Part shown: one piece after another, positions 52,242 through 63,744 of the stretch
Layout of the letters: each line of letters begins with the position of its first letter
Numbering within the stretch: position 1 is the first letter of the stretch
Assembly (NCBI GenBank): GCA_017794825.1
Contig: CP051237.1
Location: forward strand, 2,108,001-2,172,000
Direction: 5' to 3'
Length of the DNA: 64,000 nucleotides
Origin: Pararhizobium sp.
GTDB lineage: Bacteria; Pseudomonadota; Alphaproteobacteria; Rhizobiales; Rhizobiaceae
The notes under the pieces: model-generated
Seen by the model: only the letters and a program-made list of their open reading frames with translations
Told to the model about the DNA's origin: nothing
Database searches by the model: none
Made by a program: the position numbers and the translations under genes

Positions 52242-54836
52242 TCAGAGCGTGCGCGTGATGTGCTCGACCCGGAAACATTCGATGACATCGCCCTGGCGGA
52301 TGTCCTCGTAGTTTTCGAAGGCCATGCCGCATTCCTGTCCGGCGGCCACTTCGGCGACTTCGTCCTTGAAGCGCTTGAGCGTCTTCAGGCTGCCTTCATG
52401 GATCACGACGTTGTCGCGGATGAGGCGAACGCCCACGCCGCGCTCGACCTTGCCTTCCGTCACCCGGCAGCCGGCGACCTTGCCGACCTTGGTGATATTG
52501 AAGACTTCAAGAATCTCGGCGTTGCCGAGGAAAGTCTCGCGCCGTTCCGGCGACAACATGCCGGACATGGCGGACTTCACGTCGTCGACCAGATCGTAGA
52601 TGATGTTGTAGTAGCGGATTTCGATACCGGCGGCGCTCGCAGCGTCGCGCGCCTGCGCGTTGGCGCGGACGTTGAAGCCGATAACCGCCGCATTGGATGC
52701 TTCCGCCAGCGAGATATCGGACTCCGTGATGCCTCCGGCGCCCGAATGCACGATACGCGCCCGGACTTCGTCCGTTCCGAGCTTTTCCAGCGCTCCGGCG
52801 ATTGCCTCGATCGATCCCTGGACATCGCCCTTGATGACCAGCGGGAATTCCTTCACGCCGGACGCCTGCAACTGCGACATCATCTGTTCCAGCGAACCGC
52901 GAGAACCGGCCTGGTGGGCGACCGCCTTTTCACGCGCCTTGCGCTGGCGATATTCGGAGATTTCACGGGCGCGCGCCTCGTTCTCGACGACCGCGAAACG
53001 GTCGCCGGCCTGAGGCGTGCCCTGAAGTCCAAGAATCTCGACCGGCATGGCTGGTCCGGCTTCCTTGACCTGGTTTCCACGGTCGTCGACAAGCGCGCGG
53101 ACGCGGCCCCATTCGTCGCCGGCGACGACGATTTCTCCGGTATGAAGCGTTCCCGCTTCCACCAGGACGGTTGCGACCGAACCACGGCCGCGATCGAGCT
53201 GCGCTTCGATAACCGTGCCTTCCGCCGTACGATCCGGATTGGCTTTCAAGTCGAGCAATTCCGCCTGCAGGAGGATAGCCTCCAGCAATTTGTCGAGATT
53301 CGTCTTCTTGGTCGCGGAGACCTCGACGTCGAGAACCTCGCCGCCCATGGACTCGACGAAGACCTCGTGCTGAAGCAATTCAGTGCGAACCTTGTTGGCG
53401 TCAGCGGCCGGCTTGTCGATCTTGTTGATCGCGACGATCAGCGGCACACCGGCCGCCTTGGCGTGGTTGATGGATTCGATCGTCTGCGGCATGACGCTGT
53501 CGTCAGCCGCCACCACGAGAATGGCGATATCGGTCGCCTGGGCGCCGCGCGCGCGCATCGCGGTGAACGCGGCGTGGCCCGGCGTGTCGATGAAGGTGAT
53601 CTTCTGACCATCCTGCTCGACCTGGTAGGCGCCGATATGCTGCGTGATGCCGCCTGCTTCTCCAGCCACTACGTTGGCGTGCCGGATTGCGTCGAGCAAC
53701 GAGGTCTTGCCGTGATCGACATGACCCATGATGGTGACGATCGGCGGACGCTGTTTCATGGAAGTCGCATCGTCCTGGATATTGAAGATGCCTTCCTCGA
53801 TGTCGGATTCAGCGACGCGCTTGACAGAGTGTCCGAATTCGCCGGCGATCAGTTCAGCCAGGTCGGCGTCAATGACGTCGCCAGGCTTCATCATCTGACC
53901 TTCCTTCATCAGATATTTGATGACGTCGACCGAGCGCTCCGCCATGCGCTGCGAGAGCTCCTGGATGGTGATCGTCTCCGGCAACGTGACTTCGCGGGAA
54001 ATCTTCTCGCGCGTTTCCTGTGAATGGGCGCGCTTGAGTTTCTCCTGACGACGACGCATCGCCGACAGCGAACGTCCCCGCTGATTGCCGTCTTCGCTCA
54101 GGGCGGCGTTGAGCGTCAGCTTGCCGCGGCGGCGAGAATCATCACCGCGCGGACGCGACGGTTTGGGCGTTTCGGGGCGCACAGGCTTGCCGCGCTGTGC
54201 CGGCCGGTGTCCACGATCTTCCTCGTCGTCATCGCCGCGTTGCTGCCGGGCCGCCCTGTCGGGCGCGCGCGCCGGCGCCGCCTCGGCGGCTTCCACGACT
54301 GCGGGCGAATCCACTTGCGGCTCCGGTTCGGCAACCGCCTCCGCCGCCTGTTCTGGCTGCGGCTGCTTTGCTGCTTGCTCGGCTTCGAGACGGGCTTCTT
54401 CTTCAGCGCGCTGCTTCTCGAGCGCCTCCTGCTCCCTTTGCAGCTTCAGCTGTTCCTCGGCGACTCGGCGCTCCTCGGCGTCGCGCACTTTCGCGTTTTC
54501 AAGAGCGCGCTTGCGCGCATCCATCTCGCTGGCCGAGAGTTCATTCAACACCACCGACGGCTTGCGCGCGTCCGAATCTTCGGTTTCGCGCTTTGGCGCA
54601 GCCGGCTGTGGTTTTGGCGCGGGTGCGGGCTTGGGCGCCAAACCGGCCGGAGCCGGTCCCGGTTTCTCGTCTTCGGGACGCGAAATCCGACGTTTGCGCG
54701 TTTCGACCACGACAGCCTTGGTGCGGCCGCGACCCATATCCTGACGCACAGTCCCGTGCTCGACGCCCGATCGCTTCAGGGTCAGGGTCTTCTTGCCGGC
54801 GACACTGAGAGTCTTGTCGTCCTTCGTTTCGCTCAT
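52242..54836 (-). CDS. infB: Translation initiation factor IF-2
   Basis: The 864-residue protein has a long charged N-terminal region (about 1-330) with Lys/Arg-rich and Pro/Ala/Glu-rich parts. The GTPase domain follows: G1 [16 protein letters not shown]3 [16 protein letters not shown]4 NKIDK. Domains II-IV follow, including [14 protein letters not shown] and the C-terminal fMet-tRNA-binding domain. It directs initiator tRNA to the 30S subunit. The alphaproteobacterial N-terminus starts [20 protein letters not shown]. It overlaps the ylxR-type gene by four bases. Confidence 0.97.
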   Translation of the reverse strand: MSETKDDKTLSVAGKKTLTLKRSGVEHGTVRQDMGRGRTKAVVVETRKRRISRPEDEKPGPAPAGLAPKPAPAPKPQPAAPKRETEDSDARKPSVVLNELSASEMDARKRALENAKVRDAEERRVAEEQLKLQREQEALEKQRAEEEARLEAEQAAKQPQPEQAAEAVAEPEPQVDSPAVVEAAEAAPARAPDRAARQQRGDDDEEDRGHRPAQRGKPVRPETPKPSRPRGDDSRRRGKLTLNAALSEDGNQRGRSLSAMRRRQEKLKRAHSQETREKISREVTLPETITIQELSQRMAERSVDVIKYLMKEGQMMKPGDVIDADLAELIAGEFGHSVKRVAESDIEEGIFNIQDDATSMKQRPPIVTIMGHVDHGKTSLLDAIRHANVVAGEAGGITQHIGAYQVEQDGQKITFIDTPGHAAFTAMRARGAQATDIAILVVAADDSVMPQTIESINHAKAAGVPLIVAINKIDKPAADANKVRTELLQHEVFVESMGGEVLDVEVSATKKTNLDKLLEAILLQAELLDLKANPDRTAEGTVIEAQLDRGRGSVATVLVEAGTLHTGEIVVAGDEWGRVRALVDDRGNQVKEAGPAMPVEILGLQGTPQAGDRFAVVENEARAREISEYRQRKAREKAVAHQAGSRGSLEQMMSQLQASGVKEFPLVIKGDVQGSIEAIAGALEKLGTDEVRARIVHSGAGGITESDISLAEASNAAVIGFNVRANAQARDAASAAGIEIRYYNIIYDLVDDVKSAMSGMLSPERRETFLGNAEILEVFNITKVGKVAGCRVTEGKVERGVGVRLIRDNVVIHEGSLKTLKRFKDEVAEVAAGQECGMAFENYEDIRQGDVIECFRVEHITRTL

Positions 54837-55468
54837 TCCGTATCCGTTTCCTTTGCGGGATCACCCGCCATCCGACCGCCTTTCGCAGGATTGCGATAGC
54901 CGTCCAGTATCTTTGCGCGTTTCACTACACCTTCACCGGCCTGCCCTGCAAGCACCGCAAGGTGAATTAGGTTGCGGTCGCCCGAAATCGCCGCCATTTC
55001 TTCCGCCGGCAACAGCCGGAAGGATAAAATTTCATCGCCTCCCGCGGCGGCGACCGCAAACCGCGCCTGATCGAGCTTGCGCACGCCGTCAGCCGCCGCA
55101 TCCACGGCATGGAAAACAGCGACCGCCTTGCCCGAACGAATCGCCGCGTCAACCTTCGCGCCGCCCATGACGATCTGACCGGCCTTGCGGGCCATGTTGA
55201 TCATGCCAACGAGCCCCGCGACCATCTGCGCCTCGATCGAATCAGCGAGATCGGCAGGCGCCTTTACATCGGCCTTGAGGGCGCGGGCGAAGGCCTTTTT
55301 CGCAATCGCCTTTTCGATGCACTCGCGACTGGCCGTGACCCAGCAACCGCGACCCGGCAGCCGACCCTTGAGGTCGGCGACCACCGTTCCGTCGGGAGCA
55401 GCGACGAAACGGATCATTTGATCCGCGGCCAGACATTGCCGCGTGACGATGCAGGTCCGGTCGTTCAT
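54833..55468 (-). CDS. YlxR-L7Ae fusion RNA-binding protein
   Basis: The 211-residue protein joins two domains. Residues 1-85 are YlxR (DUF448): [19 protein letters not shown] and [18 protein letters not shown]. The rest resembles a ribosomal L7Ae-like fold: [33 protein letters not shown]. The joined form is normal in alphaproteobacteria. It is encoded between nusA and infB and probably binds structured RNA such as RNase P RNA or rRNA, though the role is not settled. Confidence 0.9.
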   Translation of the reverse strand: MNDRTCIVTRQCLAADQMIRFVAAPDGTVVADLKGRLPGRGCWVTASRECIEKAIAKKAFARALKADVKAPADLADSIEAQMVAGLVGMINMARKAGQIVMGGAKVDAAIRSGKAVAVFHAVDAAADGVRKLDQARFAVAAAGGDEILSFRLLPAEEMAAISGDRNLIHLAVLAGQAGEGVVKRAKILDGYRNPAKGGRMAGDPAKETDTE

Positions 55469-55497
55469 GCCACAACCTCCGGCCGAGCCGGCAGGGT

Positions 55498-57129
55498 TCA
55501 GGCGGACGCTCCCGCGTCCTGCTCCTCAGCGACGGCCTCGCCCACGCCTTCCGCATCTTCCGCTTCAGGCTCGGCGAGATCTTCTTCCGTGATCCAGCCA
55601 AGCGCCAGACGGGCCGCGACGATCATCTGCTCCGCGTCGGCGCGCGAAACATCCATGCTGGAGAACGTTCCGTCGAACTTCTTCGTCTCGCCGTCCTTTC
55701 GCTCGACCCAGCCAACCAGATCGTCGGCGGCGCAACCGGCGAAGTCGTCCATCGTTTTTATGCCTTCCTCACCGAGCGCCACAAGCATCGACGTGGTCAT
55801 GCCGGGAACGGTTTTCAGGTCGTCCTCGACCCCCAGTTCGATGCGCTTTTCCTCAAGCTCGGCTTCAAGCGCGTCCAGGTATTCGCGGGCGCGGCTCTGA
55901 ATTTCTTCCGCCGTTTCCTCGTCGAAACCTTCGATGGAGGCGATTTCGTCCTGATCGACATAGGCGACTTCCTCAACCTGGGAGAAGCCTTCCGACGCCA
56001 GAACCTGGCCGACCATCTCGTCGACATTGAGCGCGTTCATAAAGAGTTCGGTGCGGTCGTTGAATTCCTTCTGTCGACGTTCCGATTCTTCCTGCTCGGT
56101 CAGGATGTCGATATCCCAGCCGGTAAGCTGAGAGGCGAGACGCACGTTCTGTCCGCGACGCCCGATAGCAAGCGACAGCTGGTCGTCAGGCACGACGACC
56201 TCGATGCGCTCCGCATCCTCGTCGAGAACCACCTTTGCGACTTCCGCCGGCTGCAGCGCGTTGACGATGAACGACGCCGGATCGTAGGACCACGGAATGA
56301 TGTCGATCTTCTCGCCCTGCAATTCGCCGACGACCGCCTGGACGCGACTGCCGCGCATGCCGACGCAGGCGCCGACCGGATCGATCGAGCTGTCGTTGGA
56401 GATCACCGCGATCTTTGCGCGCGAACCCGGATCGCGGGCGACCGACTTGATCTCGATGATGCCGTCATAGATCTCCGGCACTTCCATCGTGAACAGCTTG
56501 ACCATGAATTGCGGATGCGTCCGCGACAGGAAAATCTGCGGTCCGCGCTGCTCGCGGCGCACGTCGTAGACAAAGGCGCGGACGCGGTCGCCATAGCGAA
56601 AGCTTTCACGCGGGATCAGCTCGTCCCTGCGGATGATGGCTTCGCCGCGGCCCAGATCCACGATGACATTGCCATATTCGACACGCTTGACCGTGCCGTT
56701 GATGATCTCGCCCACGCGATCCTTGAATTCGTCGTATTGACGGTCGCGTTCGGCTTCACGCACCTTCTGGACGATGACCTGCTTGGCGGACTGGGCGGCG
56801 ATGCGGCCGAAATCCATCGGCGGCAGCGGCTCGGCGATAAAATCTCCGAACTGGGCGTCCGGATTGCGGTCGCGCGCCAGTTCGATAGCGATCTGCGTGG
56901 AATAATCGTCCACCGCCTCGACGACTTCGAGCAAACGCTGCAGCTTGATCTCACCGGTCTTCGGATTGATGTCGGCGCGGATATTCGATTCCGAGCCGTA
57001 ACGCGAACGCGCCGCCTTCTGTATGGCGTCGGCCATGGCGGTGATGACGATTTCGCGATCGATAGCCTTTTCGCGCGCCACCGCATCGGCGATTTGAAGA
57101 AGCTCCAGCCTGTTAGCACTGACTGCCAT
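55498..57129 (-). CDS. nusA: Transcription termination/antitermination factor NusA
   Basis: The 543-residue protein has the N-terminal RNA polymerase-binding domain (1-about 125), an S1 domain ([21 protein letters not shown]), and two KH domains (with [18 protein letters not shown] and [10 protein letters not shown]). A C-terminal part with helix-hairpin-helix repeats ([19 protein letters not shown]) ends in an acidic tail. It controls pausing, termination and rRNA antitermination. It is in the order rimP-nusA-ylxR-infB. Confidence 0.97.
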   Translation of the reverse strand: MAVSANRLELLQIADAVAREKAIDREIVITAMADAIQKAARSRYGSESNIRADINPKTGEIKLQRLLEVVEAVDDYSTQIAIELARDRNPDAQFGDFIAEPLPPMDFGRIAAQSAKQVIVQKVREAERDRQYDEFKDRVGEIINGTVKRVEYGNVIVDLGRGEAIIRRDELIPRESFRYGDRVRAFVYDVRREQRGPQIFLSRTHPQFMVKLFTMEVPEIYDGIIEIKSVARDPGSRAKIAVISNDSSIDPVGACVGMRGSRVQAVVGELQGEKIDIIPWSYDPASFIVNALQPAEVAKVVLDEDAERIEVVVPDDQLSLAIGRRGQNVRLASQLTGWDIDILTEQEESERRQKEFNDRTELFMNALNVDEMVGQVLASEGFSQVEEVAYVDQDEIASIEGFDEETAEEIQSRAREYLDALEAELEEKRIELGVEDDLKTVPGMTTSMLVALGEEGIKTMDDFAGCAADDLVGWVERKDGETKKFDGTFSSMDVSRADAEQMIVAARLALGWITEEDLAEPEAEDAEGVGEAVAEEQDAGASA

Positions 57130-57181
57130 TTTTGATCTCCGTTACTGTCTCCGACGCGGCTTCGCCGCGATCAGACCGAAT

Positions 57182-57793
57182 TCAATGGGTGTCCCCGGTT
57201 TCATTCCGTTTCGCACGGGCGGCCTTCGCCGCCTTGTCCGCAGCCAGCGCGTCCCGGATCAAATCATCGGTCAGAATCAGCCTGGCTTCGCTCAACGCCT
57301 CGAACGGGATACGCACGGAAAGGGCTTCGCCGTAACCCGGCTGATCACGCTCCAGCGTGAAGGCGTCATCTTCGGCGGCGACGATACGCCCTTTGAAACG
57401 TCTGCGCTCCTCGACAGGAACCGACGTCTCGCATTTCATCAGATGCCCCTGCCAGCGGCTAAAATCGGACCGCCTGACCATCGGCCGGTCTATGCCCGGG
57501 GACGATATTTCAAGATGATAGGCGCGATCGATCGGATCCTCAACATCCAGCACCGGCGACAGGGCGCGCGACACCGCCTCGCAATCCTCCACCGTCATGG
57601 TCCCGTCGTTGCGCTCAGCCATGATCTGAAGCGTCAGGCCGTTCTGGCCAGACAACCGTACGCGCACGAGACGGAAATCGATCGACTGCAACACCGGCTC
57701 GATTATCGCTGCAATACGCGCCTCAACGCCGGTTTCGGTCACCAGACGCGGTTCTTCCGACTCGTTTTCCAGCGGCGTGGTCTGTTCGTTCAA
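57182..57793 (-). CDS. rimP: Ribosome maturation factor RimP
   Basis: The 203-residue protein has the two RimP domains: [60 protein letters not shown] and the C-terminal SH3-like part. It is needed for 30S maturation. I chose the TTG at 57793, five bases after GGAGAG, because the open frame upstream runs through the trmB terminator. The gap to nusA is 52 bases. Confidence 0.94.
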   Translation of the reverse strand: MNEQTTPLENESEEPRLVTETGVEARIAAIIEPVLQSIDFRLVRVRLSGQNGLTLQIMAERNDGTMTVEDCEAVSRALSPVLDVEDPIDRAYHLEISSPGIDRPMVRRSDFSRWQGHLMKCETSVPVEERRRFKGRIVAAEDDAFTLERDQPGYGEALSVRIPFEALSEARLILTDDLIRDALAADKAAKAARAKRNETGDTH

Positions 57794-57822
57794 ACGGTTC
57801 TCTCCGACAGATCCCGACAAAC

Positions 57823-57851
57823 AAAAAGAGCGGGTCCGGGTGGGCCCACTC
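57823..57851 (-). terminator. Rho-independent terminator of trmB (metK-trmB unit)
   Basis: On the minus strand a GC-rich stem (GAGTGGG against CCCGCTC, plus-strand 57845-57851 and 57828-57834) with an inner GGGCC/GGACC part is followed by five T residues (57827-57823). It separates trmB from rimP. Confidence 0.75.
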
Positions 57852-57928
57852 TTGCTCATCATGATCAAGATTTGTCTTCCATATAACGGCCGGAGCGCAC
57901 AATTGCAAGGGCGTTTCGCCCTCGATCC

Positions 57929-58621
57929 TCATACCCGGATGAAGGTGAGATAGGCCGGCGTCCGGCCTTCCCTGACGGCCTTTGCCTCGTAGCGCGTGCC
58001 CGGCCAACCCGGATAGGGCAGACGCCAGTCCTGCGCGGTTTCCGCCCGCCACATGAAGTCCGGATGGCGTCGGCAATGCAAAAGCGTCCAGTTGACATAG
58101 GTGTCTATGTCGGAGGCGAAACAGAAGACGCCGCCGGGCTTCAGAACGCGCGCAAGGCGATCAAGACTTTCCTCGTTCACGAACCGTCGCTTCCAGTGTC
58201 GTTTCTTGGGCCATGGATCAGGATAGAGGAGGTCAACGTGATCGATCGAATTTTCCGGCAGCCAGTCGAGGAGCACCGCTGCTTCCTCGTCAAACAGACG
58301 CAAGTTGCCAAGCGGCGCCTCGACCAGCGCCGCCGCGCATTTCGCCATGCCGTTGACGAAGGGTTCAACGCCAATGAATCCGCCGTCCGGCTGCTCCGCC
58401 GCCCGGTGAAGGAGGTGCTCGCCGCCTCCGAATCCGATTTCCAGGCGCACATGATCGACATCGGCTTCGAAAAGGCCGACAGCGTCCGCAGGGGACGGGC
58501 CGGACGTATCAATCCGGTAGAGCGGCAGCACGCGGTCTACCGCCTGCCGCTGCTTCGGACGCAGCGTCTTGCCCTTGCGACGCCCGAAAAAGGATTTCTG
58601 ATTGTCACGCCCGGTGGCCAT
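57929..58621 (-). CDS. trmB: tRNA (guanine(46)-N7)-methyltransferase
   Basis: The 230-residue protein starts with a basic arm ([18 protein letters not shown]), then the SAM-binding motif [15 protein letters not shown]. The substrate motifs are [18 protein letters not shown] and the C-terminal [15 protein letters not shown]. It makes m7G46 in the tRNA variable loop. It lies 24 bases after metK, which supplies its SAM, and the two probably share a transcript. Confidence 0.96.
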   Translation of the reverse strand: MATGRDNQKSFFGRRKGKTLRPKQRQAVDRVLPLYRIDTSGPSPADAVGLFEADVDHVRLEIGFGGGEHLLHRAAEQPDGGFIGVEPFVNGMAKCAAALVEAPLGNLRLFDEEAAVLLDWLPENSIDHVDLLYPDPWPKKRHWKRRFVNEESLDRLARVLKPGGVFCFASDIDTYVNWTLLHCRRHPDFMWRAETAQDWRLPYPGWPGTRYEAKAVREGRTPAYLTFIRV

Positions 58622-58645
58622 TGGAAGTGAGCAGAGCGACGTCCT

Positions 58646-59887
<1,242 letters not shown>

Positions 59888-60120
59888 ATCCTACCCCAGC
59901 GGAGAGGCAGTGTGCCAAACTTGACGTTCCTGCGCTCGTCGCAGCGACCTCATACAGGAAAACCAGATCCGCACACCACCCCGGAATCATGAACTTGACC
60001 GTGTCCGAGCGTTTCCGGAGTTCATATCATCAGCGCCGCTTGATGTGACGAACTTCAGATACAGGACACGCGCTGGCAGTGGTGTTAGTGAAGAAGGCGC
60101 TCAAAAACAAGCGCAGAACG

Positions 60121-60142
60121 ACATAAATATATCTTGATATGA
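60121..60142. promoter_or_regulatory. Palindromic candidate operator upstream of metK
   Basis: The sequence ACATAAATATATCTTGATAT and the next two bases contain ATATC-TT-GATAT (60129-60140), about 240 bases before metK. From memory it resembles the motif of SahR, an ArsR-type regulator responding to S-adenosylhomocysteine that controls methionine-cycle genes in alphaproteobacteria. I cannot check this, and no such regulator is encoded in the window. Confidence 0.35.
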
Positions 60143-60198
60143 TCTTTTTTCGCGAACCGGCGGCGGCAAAAATGAACGCCTTTCGCGACAATGCGATC

Positions 60199-60227
60199 AA
60201 AAAAAATGACAGCCCCGAAAGGCCGCC
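60199..60227 (-). terminator. Rho-independent terminator of the XRE gene
   Basis: On the minus strand GGCGGCC (60227-60221) pairs with GGCTGTC (60214-60208), including two GU pairs, with a six-base loop. A run of T residues (about 60206-60199) follows. It lies 40 bases after the XRE stop. Confidence 0.75.
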
Positions 60228-60267
60228 ATTTCGATTTATGTGATTTCTTGGGAGGAAATCTGCCTGA

Positions 60268-60690
60268 TCAGTCGGCTTCTGCTGCGGCAAGCGACTTTAC
60301 GAGATCGACGATCTTGCGGCGAACCTTGGGGTCTTCGATCTTGACGAACGCCCGATTGAGCTGAAGACCTTCGGAAGAGGAAAGGAAGTCGACGACATAG
60401 TTGGAGCTGGAAGCTTCCGAGCTGCCGCCACGTCCGGTCGACGGGTCGCCCGGCGCATCTTCGAAGAAGAAGGAAACCGGAACGTTCAGTATAGAGGCGA
60501 TGTTCTGAAGACGGCTGGCGCCGACCCTGTTTGTTCCTTTTTCATATTTCTGGATCTGCTGGAACGTGATGCCGAGGGCTTCTCCAAGCTTTTCCTGACT
60601 CATTCCAAGCATCGTCCGTCTCAGACGGATGCGGCTGCCGACATGGATGTCGATAGGGTTGGGCTTTTTCTTGTTTACGATCATATTCAT
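60268..60690 (-). CDS. XRE-family helix-turn-helix regulator
   Basis: The 140-residue protein has a Cro/C1-type helix-turn-helix: HVGSRIRLRRTMLGMSQEK then LGEALGITFQQIQKYEKGTNRVG, and a variable C-terminal half with an acidic Ser-rich stretch and LQLNRAFVKIEDPKVRRKIVDL. Close homologues sit between lnt and metK in many rhizobia, so it is a conserved chromosomal regulator and not a phage repressor. Its targets are not known to me. The ATG at 60684 is an equally good start. Confidence 0.9.
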   Translation of the reverse strand: MNMIVNKKKPNPIDIHVGSRIRLRRTMLGMSQEKLGEALGITFQQIQKYEKGTNRVGASRLQNIASILNVPVSFFFEDAPGDPSTGRGGSSEASSSNYVVDFLSSSEGLQLNRAFVKIEDPKVRRKIVDLVKSLAAAEAD

Positions 60691-60847
60691 TTCAAGTTTT
60701 CCCGCGGGTACTAAACAAATCCCGCCGTTTGATTGACGATACTGATGTTGACTGCCAGGTTCCCTCGCCCCTGAAATGAACCCTAAACAACACAAACATC
60801 AAGCGTAGGTGTAGTACCGGCGAATATGCAATTTTGGAGGTTTGGCG

Positions 60848-62428
60848 TCAATTGCTGCGCGAGAGAAAACCGAAGCGACAACTGAGTGCCCACGCCAAAA
60901 GTACTGCAAGTATCACCAAAAATAGCAAAGATCTGCCTATACTACCCACAATTAAATGGCGTCTGTACGGAATATTTAAATCCACAGATGCAATCACATT
61001 TTGTGAAAGCCCATCTAATACTTGTCCCCGTGCATTAATTCCTGCAGATATTCCGTTGTTTGCCGCACGAATCATGGGCAGGCCCGTTTCAACCGCGCGC
61101 ACTTGCGCCTGCCGGAAATGCTGCCACGGGCCGGGCGTAACACCGTACCAGGCGTCGTTGGTCACGTTGACGATGAAGTCGGCGCCGGGGCCCACTGCAT
61201 CGACGCCGTCCGGAAAGATCACCTCGTAACAGATAAGCGGAAGAAAGTGGCGGCCGTCGGGCAGAGGCACCGTGGAGCGGCTGCTTGCCGAGCTGAAGGC
61301 GGCCGGCATTGTTGCGATGGCCTCAAGACCGATGCTTTCCATCAAGGCCTGGAACGGCAGGTATTCACCGAACGGAACGAGATGGACCTTGTCGGCCGCG
61401 GCCACGATTTCGCCGGCGTCGTCGATGACGAGAATGGAATTGTAGTAGCGCGTCGCGCCGCCGCTGTTTTCTTCCCTGACCGCGCCGGTCAGGAGCACCT
61501 GTCCCTCCTGCAGCATGTCGGCGATGCGCCCGAGCGCATCGGGATTTTCCGTCAGCAGGAAAGGCACGGCGGTTTCCGGCCAGACAATCAACCCGGGACG
61601 CGCGCCAATTCCCGCGTCGGCGCTGCTCAGGCGCAGAAGCGTGCTGAAAATCGCCTCGCGTTCCTCGACATCCCATTTGCTCGATTGCGGGACGGAAGGC
61701 TGGACGATGCGCACGACCGCGCCGTCATCAGGGGGATCGCCCTGCTGCGCGAGCGACCAGAGGCCGAAACCGACCTGGGCGGCCACAAGCAGCGCCGTGA
61801 CCAGAAGAGCGCTGCGCAATCCGTCACGCGTCGCAAGCAGCGCCGGTGTGCTCGCAACGAAAACCGTGAGCGCCGACATTCCGTAGATCCCCACGATCAT
61901 GCTAGACTGCATCAACAGCGGCGTGGGCATCGCGCCGTAGCCGATCGCGTTCCAGGGGAATCCCGTGAGCACGAACCCGCGCAGCCATTCGGCCAGACCG
62001 AAAGCGAGCGCGAGGGCTGCGAGACGTCCTGCGCCGTCGGACCACATGGCGCGGGCGAGCGCAGCGGCCAGTCCGTAGAAGACGGCCAGGACGGCCGGAA
62101 GTCCGAAAACCGCCAGGGGCAGCGCCCAGACAAAGGCGTAGCCCTCTGCGAACAGCGCGTTGGCGAGCCACCACAGGCCTCCGACGAAATAGCCGAAACC
62201 GAACCACCATCCGGTCCAGAACGCCGGAGCCAGACGACGCAGGAAGCCTGCATCGGGATCGCCTGTCGCGCCATCGAGCAACCAGACAAGCAACGGAAAC
62301 GAGACGAACAGGACAGCGAAGAAATCAAAAGGCGCGAGCGCCAACACCGCCAACGCGCCGGCGGCGAACGCAAGCGCCCACCGGCTTGCGCCCCAACTCA
62401 GCGTTACCTTTCCGGCAAGTCGCTCCAT
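60848..62428 (-). CDS. lnt: Apolipoprotein N-acyltransferase
   Basis: The 526-residue enzyme has six to eight membrane helices and a periplasmic nitrilase-like domain with the triad Glu (IVWPETAVPF), Lys (DKVHLVPFGEYLP) and Cys (LICYEVIFPDGV). Other markers are NDAWYG and GPWQHFRQAQVRAVE. It adds the third acyl chain to lipoproteins. A final helix follows at the C-terminus. The gene is in the conserved order corC-lnt-XRE-metK. Confidence 0.96.
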   Translation of the reverse strand: MERLAGKVTLSWGASRWALAFAAGALAVLALAPFDFFAVLFVSFPLLVWLLDGATGDPDAGFLRRLAPAFWTGWWFGFGYFVGGLWWLANALFAEGYAFVWALPLAVFGLPAVLAVFYGLAAALARAMWSDGAGRLAALALAFGLAEWLRGFVLTGFPWNAIGYGAMPTPLLMQSSMIVGIYGMSALTVFVASTPALLATRDGLRSALLVTALLVAAQVGFGLWSLAQQGDPPDDGAVVRIVQPSVPQSSKWDVEEREAIFSTLLRLSSADAGIGARPGLIVWPETAVPFLLTENPDALGRIADMLQEGQVLLTGAVREENSGGATRYYNSILVIDDAGEIVAAADKVHLVPFGEYLPFQALMESIGLEAIATMPAAFSSASSRSTVPLPDGRHFLPLICYEVIFPDGVDAVGPGADFIVNVTNDAWYGVTPGPWQHFRQAQVRAVETGLPMIRAANNGISAGINARGQVLDGLSQNVIASVDLNIPYRRHLIVGSIGRSLLFLVILAVLLAWALSCRFGFLSRSN

Positions 62429-62550
62429 CGCTTCCCCTCAACCAGCGACCCAACAGGTCGCGCCGAACGCCCGCGAATCAACCGATTCGGACTGCGAGGA
62501 TGATGTAGAACAATTCCCGCCGGCGCAAAACTGCGGCGAGAGCTTCCAGG

Positions 62551-63738
62551 CTACCGGCTGAGTTCGGTTTCCTGCGCCTCGGCCGCGTGTTCGACCTGTT
62601 GCGGCGGCGACGGATCGTTGGAGTTGTCGGCCTCCACCTTGACCGGAACCGGCCTGCGGCGGCGTTCGGCCACCCGTTGCCTGACAATGCGCACGCGGCG
62701 AATGCGGCGCGGATCGGCCTCAAGCACGTGGAACTCGAAATGCGGGAGCGCCTTGACGACTTCGCCGCGCGCCGGAATGCGGCCGAGAATGGAGAAGATC
62801 AATCCGCCGAGCGTGTCGACTTCCTCTCCCTTGCCGCCGACGTCGAAATCGCCGCCGATCACGTCCGCAATGTCGTCGAGCTCCGCCTTTGCGTCGGCGA
62901 TAAACACGTCTTCGGACTGCCGCGTGATCATCTCGGCTTCGTCATCGTGCTCGTCCTCGATATCGCCGACGACGGTTTCCACGATGTCTTCCAGCGAGAC
63001 GAGACCGTCCGTCCCGCCATATTCGTCGATGACCAGCGCCATCTGCGTCCGCATGGCCTGCATCCTCTGCATCAGGTCCGACGCAAGCATGGACGGGGGC
63101 ACGAACAGGACGTCCCGGACAAGGCCGGCCTCCTGGACCGTCTTGTTGAGATCGACGCGCGCGAGATCGAATTTTTCGACCTTGCGCGTCCGCTCGCGCG
63201 TGTTTGTCGCGCCGCCGTTTTCCGCCTTGGCCGAGGCTGCGTTCCTGGCGGTCGATCGCCGTCGCCCGCGCGCCTGCTTGGTGATGTGCGCAAGAAAATC
63301 ACGAATGTGGACCATGCCGCGGGGGTCGTCGAGCGAATCGCCGTAGACCGGCATGCGCGAATGACCCGACTCCTCGAATATCTCGAGCAGTTCGCCAAGC
63401 GTAACCGATTGATCGACCGAACGGATATCGGCGCGCGGCACCATAACGTCCTCGACGCGAAGCACCCGGAGTTTCAGAATGTTGTCGAGCATCGCGCGCT
63501 CTTCCGGACGGAAGGTCACGCCGGCGCCGCTTGCGCCAAGAGCTTCGTTGAGCTCCTCGTCAGGATGCTGCGACAGGCCGCCCCTGATCAGCCGGACAAG
63601 GCGGCTCCACAGGGAGTTCTGCAACTGTGGTTTTAAATTCAGCGGTACGAGCGCCCGACTACTCCCCGGCTCGTCGCCGGATCCTTCGCCCTTTTCGGCG
63701 GCTACCGAAGGAGCGGCCGTCGTATTATTCTGGTTCAT
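62551..63738 (-). CDS. corC: CorC/HlyC-type CBS-domain protein
   Basis: The 395-residue protein lacks membrane helices. It has two CBS domains (starting at VEDVMVPRADIRSVDQSVTLGE and at AGLVRDVLFVPPSMLASDLM) and the C-terminal CorC_HlyC domain (FDVGGKGEEVDTLGGLIFSILGRIP). Between the CBS units is an insert of about 50 residues rich in Arg and Asn, longer than in enteric CorC. Proteins of this group bind adenine nucleotides and are linked to magnesium efflux. The old haemolysin label is not meaningful. It lies six bases after ybeY. Confidence 0.9.
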   Translation of the reverse strand: MNQNNTTAAPSVAAEKGEGSGDEPGSSRALVPLNLKPQLQNSLWSRLVRLIRGGLSQHPDEELNEALGASGAGVTFRPEERAMLDNILKLRVLRVEDVMVPRADIRSVDQSVTLGELLEIFEESGHSRMPVYGDSLDDPRGMVHIRDFLAHITKQARGRRRSTARNAASAKAENGGATNTRERTRKVEKFDLARVDLNKTVQEAGLVRDVLFVPPSMLASDLMQRMQAMRTQMALVIDEYGGTDGLVSLEDIVETVVGDIEDEHDDEAEMITRQSEDVFIADAKAELDDIADVIGGDFDVGGKGEEVDTLGGLIFSILGRIPARGEVVKALPHFEFHVLEADPRRIRRVRIVRQRVAERRRRPVPVKVEADNSNDPSPPQQVEHAAEAQETELSR

Positions 63739-63744
63739 CTATCC

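Larger units (their letters stand above)
59888..60267 (-). promoter_or_regulatory. metK leader region
   Basis: These 380 bases lie between the XRE gene and metK. The upstream end holds the XRE terminator (60199-60227). The middle is AT-rich with an inverted repeat ATATC-TT-GATAT (60129-60140). Nearer metK no SAM-II-like pseudoknot was recognised. The short minus frame at 60030-60290 is not supported as a gene. Confidence 0.5.

Noticed and set aside
52260..54023. 587-codon plus-strand frame
   Set aside because: It is the mirror of the infB GTPase region.
59888..60267. SAM riboswitch upstream of metK
   Set aside because: I looked for SAM-II-type pseudoknot elements and found no convincing match by eye. 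A covariance-model search would be decisive.
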